A DNA stretch of 25,110 bases from Pleurotus ostreatus/Saccharomyces cerevisiae fusant (taxonomy: Eukaryota > Opisthokonta): assembly GCA_024196135.1 (NCBI GenBank), contig JAMQCK010000389.1, positions 1 to 25,110 on the forward strand, read 5' to 3'. A program made the position numbers and the translations under genes. Of this stretch, positions 12,294-21,152 are shown one piece after another. Under the pieces are notes generated by a model. The model was not told the DNA's origin. It saw nothing but the letters and a program-made list of their open reading frames with translations, and ran no database searches. Numbering within the stretch: the first letter of the stretch is position 1; each line of letters opens with the position of its first letter.

Positions 12294-13912
12294 ATGGCTG
12301 ACTCCGATCGCTCACCCTCTGTTCAGTCTTTCGCGAGCGCAGACAGCATGTCAATTCCTGCGACATCAGTACCTGCGTCTCCGGTAGCTTCTTCGACGAC
12401 CTTGCACCCCGACAATATGCCTCGTGTCATCACGACGACGTCCGATAGTATTGAGCCCGGAATCCTCCCGAACCATCGTTTCTACCTGAAAGACGGAAAC
12501 ATCAGGTTCGAGGTAAGCCGCTCTTATGATGACCGTCACCTCTTGTCTTAAACATGTTCTCAGCTTGAAGATGGAAGTCTTTACAACGTTCATCGATACT
12601 TCTTCGAGACGCACGCGCCCAAGTTCGCGGAAGAGCACCTCGATGGCGAAGCTTCCGCGCCTATCAAGCTCTCCGGCGTATGCAGTGTCGACTTTGAGCG
12701 TTTTCTGTCGATGATCTACCCCACGTGCGTTCGCTTCGCTCGCCCCGTCTACCTGCCTTGATTGTCCTTCATCACAGCACGCTCGGAAAATTTGATATCA
12801 CCACCGTCGATGAGTGGACCTCCATCCTCCGCCTCGCCTCGCGATGGTCCGTATTCTGCCTACGCGACCTCGCTATCGAGGAGATCAAGCCCAAGGCCAC
12901 CCCCTTCGACAAAGTCGTCATCGCCCGCGAGTTCGAGCTCGGGAAGGACTGGCTCGTCCCGGCCTTCGTCTCCATCTGCGAGAGACCGCAGTGGCTGAAT
13001 CGTGGCGAGGCGGAGCGTCTGGGACTACCCACGGTCGTTGAGATTGGTAGGATCAGAGAGGAGGCGCGCACCTCTGAGTCCACCTTCGACGTCCACGCTG
13101 CCGTCCGCGCGACCGAGATCTTGGTCCCCGCTGGGCGTGAAGGAGCGCAGAGCATCGGCGATATTCCACACGCAAGCTCGACGACGGCGTCTTCCACGCT
13201 CGCAGGCGCTGCTTCCGCGACAGATGCTCTCGCGCCCTCGGATTTAGCGTCTCTCGTGGCCTCGCCACCCGCTTCTTCGGCGCCTCAGACGCCACTAGAA
13301 ACGACGCCAGACGCCTTGCCGACCGAGCTGCTGAACCCCGCCGACCAGCTCGCCTACGACGCCCTCCGTAACGCAGAACCTGCAGAGGAGGCTAGCTTCC
13401 CTAGCACGCCGCTCAATAGTGCTCTCTTCGCTTCGCGTCTGGCACGTCGCATGGCAAACGAGACGTCCCCGGCTGCCCAGCGCCACCGCGAGTGGAGGCA
13501 GGCTCGCGTTGACAACATCAGTCGCGAGGTGGCTGGCGCACAAGGTCCTTTCGCGATGCCCAGTGATATGAGCATATTAAGTTCTGTCGAGGACCCGCTG
13601 GGGTTGGTGCACAAGCGTCTTGCCTACCTTCTGTGCGCGAAGTTACCCACGGAGGCCACAGTGCCCTGGGTTGATGCCACCGACAAAGACAAATTGATTG
13701 TGTCGTCGGCAGGGTCATGCCAGACCATCAGCTTCGACCTTGCAAGGTGTGCAATTTTATCACTCATCGTCCTGTGCGTACTATTACTAATAAGCGCCGG
13801 CAGACAAGGATGGATAGTAGCGGGCTTTCCAGGATCGAAAAGCAAATCCATCAGCTATGTATATGTGGCAATTCCCAAAGGGGACGAAGAGTTGCCCAAG
13901 TACACGATGTAG
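12294..13912 (+). CDS. BTB/POZ domain protein, long form (BTB copy 6)
   Basis: Exons 12294-12512, 12564-12724, 12778-13746 and 13804-13912 give 485 aa with no lesion. It is a good reference member. Exon 1: MADSDRSPSVQSFASADS through HRFYLKDGNIRFE. BTB exon (161 nt): LEDGSLYNVHRYFFETHAPK...CSVDFERFLSMIYPT. Exon 3: TVDEWTSILRLASRWSVFCL, DKVVIAREFELGKDW, ERLGLPTVVEIGRIREE, a Pro/Ser/Ala-rich linker (about 280-335), then the C-terminal module with NAEPAEEA and ETSPAAQRHREWRQARVDN. Exon 4: QGW and VAIPKGDEELPKYTM. The last intron (13747-13803, 57 nt) has a TACTAAT branch site but no in-frame stop; retention would add a hydrophobic membrane-like stretch. Upstream in-frame ATGs exist (for example 12276); 12294 was chosen because MAD/MAN starts recur in copies 1 and 7. 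The copy is a tandem neighbour and close relative of copy 7. Confidence 0.88.
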
Positions 13913-14146
13913 GAGCTGCAGTGCATAGAAGTAGTTCTGTTCTGCTTCCTCGCCGTTCACATTTTCGTGGCCGCTTTCAAGAAAGAGGCTCTGCATTTAC
14001 TTGGCTTAAGTCCTATCAGACTTCCACGAAGGGCGCTTCTTGAGTTACGGCCCGCTCACGCCACGTCCTTGACACGCCCTTACCTCATGGTAGCTCGCAG
14101 CTAGGTCAGCGCCTATTCGGGTATGTCTTTCCTCCTCTTAACCTTC

Positions 14147-15750
14147 ATGGCTAATCCGACTCGCTCACCGTCGGTTCAGTCCTTCGCCAGCGCTGACAGC
14201 GTATCGATGCCGGCCACATCCGTACCAGGATCCCCAGGTGTCTCGCCTGCGAATATGCACGAGGGGGAGGCGCCTCGTGTCATAAGCGCGACGCGTAATG
14301 CAACTGCGGCGAAGGAGCCTTCGCAGGAGCACCGATTCTACCTAAGGGACGGGAATGTCAAGTTCGAGGTATTCTCTCTCAGTAACTTGCCCGTCTTCGC
14401 CCCTAACATTGCCCAGCTCGACGACGGAACGTTGTACAACGTGCACCGCTACTTCTTTGAGACACACGCATCCAAGTTCGCTGAGGAATATCTCGGTGAT
14501 GCCGAGAAGTTGGTTCCCATCAAGCTCGCGGGTGTCTCCAGCGTTGACTTCCAGCGTTTCTTGTCTGTCATCTATCCCACGTGCGTCGCTCTTCTTCATC
14601 GCTCGCTCGCTATTCTCACCCGCTATCCAGCAAGCTTGGAAGATGTGATATTCATACAGTGGAGGAGTGGACCTCCGTCCTCCGCCTCGCCACCAACTGG
14701 TCAATTGACGGCCTACGCGATCTCGCCGTAGAAGAGATCAAGCCCAGGGCCTCCCCCTTCGACAAGGTCACCATCGCTCGTGAATTCGATCTCGGGTCTA
14801 CATGGCTTCACCCTGCCTTCGTCCATATCTGCGAGAGACCGTACTGGCTCAATCGAGATGAGGCCGAGAGGCTTGGACTTCCCACTGTGGTCGAAATCGG
14901 CAGGATCAGGGAGGAGGCGCGCGCGATCGGAGAGTCATTCGACATGTTTGCCGCTGTGCGTGCGAGCGAGGTATTGGTTCCAGGCACGCATGACGAGGGG
15001 CAGGACGGCGGCTCTGTGCCACAAGCGTCTTTGCGGCCATCCACTTCTACGGCGAATGGACCCGAATCGACGACGGACACCTCGGCGACGCTTGACGCTC
15101 AATCCTCCCCCGCGCCGTCATCTTCCCCACCAACGCCCCATATATCCGTTCCTGCTGCCCCCTCCCTGCAGACCACTCTCATCGGTATCAGCGACCAGCT
15201 CGCCTACCTAACACTCCAGAGCGCTGAGATAGCAGAGGAGGCCAAGTACCCCAGCTCACCGATCAATCGCGCGCTCTTCGCCATGAACTTGGTGCGCCGT
15301 ATGGACAGAGAGACATCACCAGCCGCCGAGCTCCACCGCGCGTGGCGCCAGACACGCGTGGATAACATCGTCCGCAATCTTGCCAGCCCTGAATATCTGT
15401 CAGAACAGGCGAACAATCTATCTGGGCACTCACCTTCCATATCGGACATCCAATCACGCCTTGCTGGCATTCTATGCGCGAGGCTGCCCGTCGAGCTGAG
15501 CTCAAGCCTCACTGACAGTCGTCCTGAGGGTTTTCTCCTCGTTAATCCTGAAGACAAGATTTATCCTTCCAGAGAAGTTGGAAAGCTGGCTCTCGAGAAG
15601 TTCGTGAGAGGTTGACCTTTTCAACTTCGAGGAAGACTAACCGCTGACCCCAGGATGGGCTGGAAGACAACATGCAAAGGCCGTAAAGACTTGCACGTGT
15701 CGATTCCCGACTGGGATTGCAGTGACGAGGACATGCCAAAGTACAAATGA
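14147..15750 (+). CDS. BTB/POZ domain protein, long form (BTB copy 7)
   Basis: Exons 14147-14368, 14417-14580 and 14631-about 15599, then 15654-15750, give 483 aa. Exon 1: MANPTRSPSVQSFASADS to HRFYLRDGNVKFE. BTB exon (164 nt): LDDGTLYNVHRYFFETHASK...SSVDFQRFLSVIYPT. Exon 3: TVEEWTSVLRLATNWSIDGL, DKVTIAREFDLGSTW, ERLGLPTVVEIGRIREE, a Pro/Ser linker, SAEIAEEA and ETSPAAELHRAWRQTRVDN, SRLAGILCARL. Exon 4: MGWKTTCKG and SIPDWDCSDEDMPKYK. The last donor is uncertain: only GTTCGT at 15600 (54-nt intron) keeps the conserved exon 4 frame, while better-looking donors at 15604 and 15611 give other frames. Without splicing the frame ends at 15615. An alternative ATG at 14123 is in frame. Copy 6 is its tandem sister. 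Confidence 0.85.
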
Positions 15751-16016
15751 GGCGCCAACTACCGTTGCGTTTCTGAAAGCGGGAAGGTATCCCGAGGGCA
15801 TGCCTCCTTCGCGCGCGGGAATCTACAGTGTGGTGGGCGCATCGGATTACATTCGAAATCAGTACAGTAAGCTGGTCACAGAAAAGGCACACGATACATC
15901 GAGAAATACAAGCACGCTTGAGATTGTTCAATCGTCCCTTCCCCCCGTCTCATTAGATTTCCTTCATCACTCCCTCACCTCGCTACCCCCAAACCCCACT
16001 CCTACCTTCCCATCCC

Positions 16017-18177
16017 CTACAACCCCGCCAACACACCGAACACCGCGCGCGCGCGCTCCCTGAATGGCCCTAAGTTCGTAAGACGCAAAGTGAGCTCGTT
16101 GATCGCGTTCGCGAGCGCGAGCGTGCGCCCGGTGGGGGAGCCGCCGCGCGCGCCCTGCGTGTTCTTGGCGATGTGCAGCGGCTCCGTCGACGGGAACGCC
16201 TGCGTGTTGCGCAGCGCGGCGTACGCAGCGGTCGTCGACTGGTGCCCGTCTGCCGAGTTGCGAGGGGAGTCCGAGGTCGAGCGGCCAGACATGGCTTGCG
16301 GGGCGTAGGATGATTGCGGGGCGTAGGATGATTGTGGCACGCAGGACGAGTGGCGGTTGTTCGACGAATCCGTGGAGTGTCGGCTCTCGAGGGAAGAGCG
16401 CCCTTCGAGGGATGCGCGCCCGCTTCCCGCCGTTCCGCTCCTCCCCAGACTGCTCCGCACCATATCCTTCGCGGCCTCCTTTGCCGTCTCGGGCTTGAAG
16501 AGCGCCGTGAACGACGAACCAATCCCGCGCCCCGAGGCGTCGCGCCGCGAAAACGACGTCTTGTCCTTCGGCGGCGTCGGGGGAGCACCTGAGGCGGTCG
16601 AATATGCGTCGTCTTGCCAGTGTCGGGGAGGCAACGGCGGCGCGTCCTTCGGCGGAGTGGGCGGCGCTCGTGCTCTGCCCCGCGGTGCATCATCACGAGC
16701 CGCACCCTCTTCCTCTTCGTATGCCCACCCGACGCCGCCCTCAAGCATCTTCCGCACCCTTTCAAGTCTGGTAGAGCCCAACTTGATTGTCTCCCCATCA
16801 TTCGCTTCCGCTTCTTCTCGACCTTCAGACAGCGCGATCGCCATCCGCTCGTCATCCTCTTCCTCGAACGCCTTCGCGGTGCGCGCGATATGGACGAGGG
16901 CGGTCATCAAAGGACGAAGAGCGCGCGGGCAGGTGTCGAGGGTTATTTCGGTACCTGTCAATTGAGTTAGTACTGCCTGCCTTCAGCTTCGTGAATGGAC
17001 CCGAACTCACCCAACACTCCCGTAATCCTCCCACTCTCCGCAACCACGCCGAACCTCGCAAAGTGCAGAATCGCGAGCGCGACGGTCGTGTAGTACGCCT
17101 TCGCAGGGTCCTCGCGGAACGTGGTGCGTAGCTTGTCCAAGAATGCCTTGTTCGACCCATCGGGGGCGTTCGACGGGCTGAGGACGTCCAATATGCACGC
17201 ATACAGGGTCTCGCGGATGGCCATGAGCGTGGCCGTGGCCTCGGGAACTAACATCGAAGGCGAAGGTGTTCGAGATCTGCGCCCGGAGGCGGACGTGGAC
17301 GCGGTGGGTGTGGCAGGCGGGGAGAGGTGTTGAGACGTAGTCGGTGGGAGGTTGTGTGTGTTAGTGGGCGGTGAGAGGTGCTGTGGGCTCGACGTCGTGG
17401 GCGTAGCCGGTGGGGAGAGCTGCTGCGTTCCGCTCGGTCCCGCGGTCGAAGGTCCCGCGCCGGATGATCCTCCAACAGCAGAGTCGTAGGCCGGCGGCGG
17501 CACGAACGACGTATGCTGCACCCTCGGCTTTCCTCCATTCTCACTACTTCCGCTGATGCCGTTCGCCGCGTCGATGGCCGCCTGGAGGTCCTCGGCGTAG
17601 CGGTCTTGAAACGAGCGCCTCTGCGAGATCTCGATCGCGACCGCGCGCATGTCTTCTGCGAGGCCGCGGACAGTGTCTGAGGCGGTGTGGTCTGGAAGAA
17701 GTGGTTAGTCGAGCGCAAGGAAAGAAGGGCAAGGTACGCACTTATGGGTTGCAATCCGCAGATGATCCTGGCGAGATCGTGCTGGGCCTCGGGCGCGAGG
17801 GATTGGATGGCGGGCACCGTGCCGGCCCAGACACGCAGGAAAGACGTGAACTGGGGCGGGCAGTTCTCGAATGATAGATCGACGGGAGCCGGCGGAGGAC
17901 CACCATCATCGCGCTGCGCCTTGCGAGGTCGCGGCAGCGGGACGCTTGGGGGGCTTGTCGTGCAGCGGAGCGCGGCGAAGTAGAGGCAGAGCGCAGGCCC
18001 GGTGATCATGAGTTGGTCTGCTTCCGCCGTGGCGAGCATGTCGGCGTCTATGAGGCGTTCGGCGCGGGCCTGTGCGAGGGAGGATTTGAGGTAGGAGTGG
18101 AAGGCGTCCGCGACGGCAGCGTCTGTGAGGGTAGAGTTCGACGCGGTACGCGTGCGGGGGTCGTTGGAGTAGTCCAT
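16017..18177 (-). CDS. Unrecognised proline-rich protein with PPxY and PxxP motifs
   Basis: Exons 18177-17742, 17691-17011 and 16954-16017 (introns 50 and 56 nt, the second with a perfect TACTAAC) give 684 aa. I do not recognise the family. The N-terminal third looks folded and helical (SYLKSSLAQARAERLIDADM; PPQFTSFLRVWAGTVPAIQ; TVRGLAEDMRAVAIEISQRR). A linker carries a PPAY motif (about 211-214), a WW-domain/Rsp5-type ligand, and three (Q/H)LSPP(A/T) repeats. A second folded part follows (LMAIRETLYACILDVLSP; YYTTVALAILHFARFGVVAESG; PLMTALVHIARTAKAFEEEDDERMAIA). The C-terminal half has PPTPPKDAPPLPPR and PPTPPKD repeats (SH3-type ligands), Ser/Arg-rich stretches and a QSSYAP tandem pair, ending with a short helical segment. 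There is no signal peptide or membrane segment. It may be a cytoplasmic scaffold or adaptor; this is inference from motifs. The start ATG is unambiguous. Confidence 0.75.
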
Positions 18178-19337
18178 GGTGAGTTTGTCAGTAGGGAGGA
18201 GGACGATGCTGAGTGTATGCGGTAAGGGTTCGGGCTGGTTGGTGGCAGTAGATGGTCGCGTTCAAGGCGGAGATCGTAATTGTCGTGATGAGCTGGCTAT
18301 ATGCGCTCCGATTCCGTCGTCGTCTATGCTCTTACCGTTGCTCTGCGCGTCGTCAACAGCTCTCGGATCCTGTGCGCGAGGCGGGGGTGATGATGGGAGA
18401 CGACGCGATCGGCGGGCTCTGCTTATGAGGCGGGCGATGGGCCGTATCATGTGACGTCACCTGGACCGCCCCTGCACAGCCGCCGGACATCAACTCGAAC
18501 TTCGTCCGCAACCACCAGGGTGCATTCTCCTTGCTCGTGTTCAAGCATAATTACTTCTGGAACAACGAACTTCATGTGTCTCTGCACAGTGGGGTCTTGC
18601 TACGCGCTGGCGTCCTTCACATGCTCGGGTCGGTCACTCAAATCGACGCCATTGAACGACTCGATATGCAGTGCTCTTCGGGGAGCTCGCTGCATGTGCA
18701 ATGCATCTCTTCCTGATCTCGACGTCTCTTCGTTCTTGCGGCGCTACCTACCTCGAGATATGCTTTCCTCTGCCTAGAGGACTCTGCTGCATCCACGCTG
18801 CGCGTATGTAGTTGCGCTCGTGAGTGTCTCAATCTCAATTCTCTTCCTTTCCGTCTGTCCTTTGTACCTCTCCTTACCCTTACCCCTTCCTGTTGATTGT
18901 CCTTACTGCCCTTGGCCTTTTCTGCAGCATCCGAACTGGGACATGTTGCCAAACCTTCACATAAATTGATCTTCGCCCTCGTCTTTTCGCACGTGAAGTC
19001 ATTCGGTTCAGCGGGGCCGGCCGGTTCCATGTCTCCCTACTTACCATCTCATTTCTTAACCTCAACCTCATGCTCCGCTTCGAGATACTGTACATTGTCC
19101 GGGATCTCATGCACTCGTCCTGTCTTCCCAGAGTACTCTTTTGGCATAGCTTGAACGCACGACGGCCGGATAACACAGGCTGTCGTCCATCCAATTCAGC
19201 AAAGCCTCCTCAAACAGATCGTCGTCACCTCACGCCAGTGCTCGTTACGAGCCCCTTCTCGTTTCTCAGTTATTAGATATGCGCATTCAACGCCAGTAAT
19301 GCGTTCTTTCGCAAAAAAAGTCCAGTCGACGGTCGAA
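18178..19337. other. Intergenic, possible exon relic, no supported gene
   Basis: This holds the upstream region of the proline-rich gene and the downstream side of the tRNA. A plus-strand frame open at 18429-18716 contains a protein-like run (HNYFWNNELHVSL, GVLHMLGS). The opposite strand at 18450-18530 reads FELMSGGCAGAVQ followed by GTGACG, vaguely like a mitochondrial-carrier helix at an exon end, but no other carrier repeats are nearby. I call neither a gene. 18830-18930 is pyrimidine-rich. Confidence 0.35.
19313..19319 (-). terminator. RNA polymerase III terminator of the tRNA-Gln gene
   Basis: The minus strand has seven consecutive T residues beginning 18 bases after the tRNA 3' end. 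This is the normal Pol III stop signal at a normal distance. Confidence 0.8.
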
Positions 19338-19423
19338 GGTCCTAGCAGGAATCGAACCTGCGTTAGTGGAAGGCTGACAGAATGCATCAGAATCCACTGT
19401 GATAACCGCTACACTATAGGACC
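19338..19423 (-). tRNA. tRNA-Gln(CUG), with a 15-nt intron
   Basis: The full cloverleaf can be drawn. Acceptor GGTCCTA pairs with TAGGACC. The D stem is GTG/CAC. The anticodon stem GTGGA pairs with TCCAC around TT-CTG-A. The T arm is GCAGG-TTCGATT-CCTGC. The anticodon CTG is at 19390-19388. The sequence between base 37 and base 38 is 15 nt too long (19386-19372), the canonical place for a nuclear tRNA intron removed by the Sen endonuclease. Internal promoter boxes A (TAGTGTAGCGG) and B (GGTTCGATTCC) are intact. CCA is not encoded, as expected in a nucleus. The tRNA reads CAG codons. It lies head to head with BTB copy 8, whose ATG is 113 bases away. Confidence 0.95.
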
Positions 19424-19536
19424 GTGCACAAGCCCAAAAAGGTGGGAATCTGGGGCGGGAAACGCCACCGCTCACGCGACCGTCCTCGCCACGCCTCCCT
19501 TCCATAGAAGCCTCGTACGTAAGACAGCGCTTAACC

Positions 19537-21152
19537 ATGTCTCTTCCGGCGACGGTGCCCAGTCTGACTGGCTCGCCATCTATGCAGTCCTTTGCGAGCG
19601 ATGACAACATGTCCGCATTGGGCACTTCGGTGGCAACCAATGAACCCACTGGCATGTCCAACGCGCCCCAAGCCCGTCGTTTCAATCTGAAGGATGGGAA
19701 CATCAAGTTCGAGGTATGTATGGTTCCTGCGGACGGCATGAGCTCATCCACGTTATTGACTCGTTCTCCAGCTCGAGGACGGATCCTTGTACAACGTGCA
19801 TCGCTACTTCTTTGAGACCCACGCACCCAAATTCGTGGAACTGCATCTTCAGGATCTAGCGCTGTCTGATGACTCCACCATCATCAAGCTCCCCAACGTG
19901 TCCAACGTCGACTTCGAGCGCTTCTTGTCTATCATCTACCCTACGTACGCATTCAAAGCCCTCCCTCTTCGTCTGTTACCATCCTCACCCCCATCCACCC
20001 ACAGAAACCTCGGTAAATGCGACATCAGCACGGTTCCCGAATGGACCTCCGTCCTCCGCCTCGCCACGAGATGGGGCGTCGTCAGTCTACGCGACCTCGC
20101 CATCCAGGAGCTCGAGTCCAAGGCCTCCGACCCCCGCGACAAGATCGCCATCGCGCGCGAGTTCGGGCTGGGACCTGCGTGGCTCGCGCCTGCCTTCGCC
20201 GAGATCTGCACGAGGCCGGAAAGGCTGACGCGTGCGGAGGCAGAGCGGCTGGGGCTGCACAGCGTGCTCGAGGTTGGCTGGATCAGGGAGGAGCTGGCGA
20301 GGCGAGCGGGGAATGACCCGCCCTTCGACGTGCTTGGAGCTGTGCGCGAGAGCGAGGCTCTGATGGCTAGTGGGCAGGGTGAGGCTCGTAACGCTGGTCA
20401 ATCTATGGTGCCGAGCCCGTCGTCGCCTGTCTATAGCGATGGGACAGGCAGCGCTTCGATTACGCCTTCTACGCCACCTTCCGTTGACCCTGCTTCATCG
20501 TCTCCCATGTCTCCCTTATCTCCCTCGCCCACAGTGCCTTCACCACCTGTAACGCCCGATGCTTCCTCCCAGAGCTCCACCCTCGCTGAGATCAGCGACC
20601 AGCTGGCCTACCTCACTCTCCAAAGCGCCGAACTTGCTGAAGAGGCCAAGTACACGGGCACGCCGCTGAATCGCGCGCTCTTCACTTTGCATCTGGCGCG
20701 CCGCATTGCCAAAGAAACGTCACCGGCCGCTCGGCGCCATCGCGAGTGGCGTCAGACGCGTGTGCGACGCCTTGCGCATGAGCTATCGTCCTCTTGTCTG
20801 CCCTCCGAACAGGCCAACGAGCTACTCTGCGACAACGGGTATTACTGTGAGTGAAAAACCGCCTTGCGGGTCTCATTGGCAAGCATCTCCATGGAAGTGA
20901 TTTATCTGGAGCGGAGACAGGCGATACGAAGGGCATGATGCTATGCCTGGGAAATGTAGAGCGCAGGATCTGGATGAAGGACCAGCTACAGGTGTGAGCA
21001 AAGCATATTTTATGCTGTATCGATCAAGTTGCTGACGCAAATGTAGGATGGGCTGGATTACCGATAATGTAGAGGAGACGAACCTTTCAGTGTTCATTCC
21101 GCAGCTCGATTCCGACGAGGAGATTCCGGCGTACGAGATCAAATTGTCATGA
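19537..21152 (+). CDS. BTB/POZ domain protein, long form with 3' frameshift (BTB copy 8)
   Basis: Exons 19537-19713, 19772-19944, 20005-20993 and 21047-21152 follow the family pattern. Exon 1: MSLPATVPSLTGSPSMQSFASDD to FNLKDGNIKFE. BTB exon (173 nt, four extra codons): LEDGSLYNVHRYFFETHAPK...NVDFERFLSIIYPT. Exon 3: TVPEWTSVLRLATRWGVVSL, DKIAIAREFGLGPAW, ERLGLHSVLEVGWIREE, a long Ser/Pro linker, SAELAEEA, ETSPAARRHREWRQTRVRR and SEQANELL. The frame then stops at 20852-20854 (399 aa). One base after 20850 is missing relative to copy 7: from 20851 the next frame resumes the family sequence (VKNRLAGLIGKHL) and splices into exon 4 with MGWITDN and VFIPQLDSDEEIPAYEI. This is either a real deletion truncating the last ~85 residues or a sequence error. 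Confidence 0.8.

Noticed and set aside
16045..16058. CG dinucleotide run
   Set aside because: Lies in the last codons of the proline-rich gene (Arg-Ala repeats), too short to count as a microsatellite.
16070..16855. Minus-strand 261-codon open frame
   Set aside because: It is a frame-shifted shadow of the same exon 3, extremely Arg-rich.
16357..16965. Plus-strand 202-codon open frame
   Set aside because: It is antisense to exon 3 of the proline-rich gene, is Ser/Arg/Pro-biased, has no splice partners, and is not protein-like.
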